Source of the DNA: an uncultured Oscillochloris sp.
GTDB taxonomy: Bacteria; Chloroflexota; Chloroflexia; Chloroflexales; Chloroflexaceae
Reading direction: 5' to 3'
Assembly: GCA_903877945.1 (NCBI GenBank)
Contig: CAIRFY010000311.1
Location: 1-5,619, forward strand
Length of the DNA stretch: 5,619 nt
The translations under genes were made by a program, and so were the position numbers. Shown one piece after another: positions 5,346-5,619 of this stretch (within the stretch, counting starts at the first letter, position 1; each line of letters opens with the position of its first letter). Below the pieces are notes generated by a model. That model was given only the letters and a program-made list of their open reading frames with translations, was not told where the DNA came from and ran no database searches.

Positions 5346-5619
5346 CTACGTATCCCAGCGGACGATAATATTCACAAAGTTGTAGGGCGGCGCGCTGCCC
5401 ACATATTTGAAGATCAGCCGCTTGCCCATCTCGGCATCAAGCTGCTGAATGGCCTGGTCAAACTCGGGCTCGCGCTCACGTCCCACCAGAAAGGCCGCAT
5501 TCAGCACCATGCGCTCGGTAATTACGTCGTTGATCCGGGTCTCATAAGCCAAAGGCTTGAGGACGCTGGTGATGCGCTCGACATCGTGTTCGCGCAGCTT
5601 GTTCATGGCCGCCTGAACC
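5346..5619 (-). CDS. gvpF: GvpF/GvpL family gas vesicle protein, C-terminal part (5' end beyond window)
   Basis: This is the C-terminal end of a GvpF/GvpL accessory protein. The frame stays open upstream of the first visible Met (5606) to the window edge (codons Val-Gln-Ala-Ala), so the gene is cut by the window and not started at that Met. The family signature is clear: a helical stretch, then VLNAAFLV, an acidic FDQAIQQLD segment, and the closing KYVGSAPPYNFVN strand that ends nearly all GvpF/L proteins. The usual VGPxPPYNF reads VGSAPPYNF here. GvpF/L proteins are cytoplasmic or vesicle-associated accessory factors required for gas vesicle formation, and they are known to contact GvpA. The gene sits 22 nt before gvpG, the same gvpF-gvpG adjacency seen in bacilli and actinomycetes, which is why gvpF is preferred over gvpL. 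The family call is secure; the F versus L choice is not. Confidence 0.9.
   Translation of the reverse strand, partial: VQAAMNKLREHDVERITSVLKPLAYETRINDVITERMVLNAAFLVGREREPEFDQAIQQLDAEMGKRLIFKYVGSAPPYNFVNIIVRWDT

Noticed and set aside
1..5619. tRNA, rRNA, CRISPR array, insertion sequence or attachment site
   Set aside because: I looked and saw no cloverleaf-like sequence, regular spaced repeats, transposase motifs or terminal inverted repeats.

Overview
This window is part of a gas vesicle (gvp) gene cluster. Every supportable gene lies on the minus strand, so transcription runs from the right end (5619) to the left end (1). The sequence is GC-rich (roughly 60% by eye), and the genes are packed with overlaps or gaps under about 90 bp. 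The organism is a bacterium. A filamentous or phototrophic Chloroflexota lineage would fit the GC level and the gene mix, but actinobacterial or deltaproteobacterial origins are not excluded. No 16S gene or other marker is present to decide this.

In transcription order the window holds: (1) the C-terminal part of a GvpF/GvpL protein cut by the window edge (5346-5619); (2) gvpG (5060-5323); (3) gvpO (4779-5036, start chosen by a strong ribosome binding site); (4) a GvpA/GvpJ-family small protein, best matched to GvpJ (4389-4700); (5) a 726-residue CDC48/VAT-type ATPase with an N-domain and two complete AAA modules (2129-4309); (6) a second GvpF/GvpL protein with a DnaJ J-domain fused to its C-terminus (1114-2184), whose start lies inside the ATPase gene; (7) a third GvpF/GvpL protein (138-1025). 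Left of position 138 there are three small hairpins in a row. Beyond them is a near-perfect Shine-Dalgarno sequence with a TTG codon that could open another gene running off the left edge.

Gas vesicles are protein shells built from GvpA. GvpF/L, G, J and O belong to the accessory set needed for nucleation and assembly. The unusual part of this cluster is the chaperone-like hardware added to that set: a double-ring AAA unfoldase or segregase, and a J-domain attached directly to a GvpA-interacting family. A reasonable inference is that this lineage couples gas vesicle assembly, quality control or disassembly to an Hsp70 (via the J-domain) and to a dedicated CDC48-like machine. Two strong hairpins placed just after stop codons (after gvpJ and after the J-domain fusion gene) suggest that expression within the operon is tuned by RNA structure. 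No gvpA major shell gene, gvpN, gvpK or promoter is visible here; they may lie to the right of the window.
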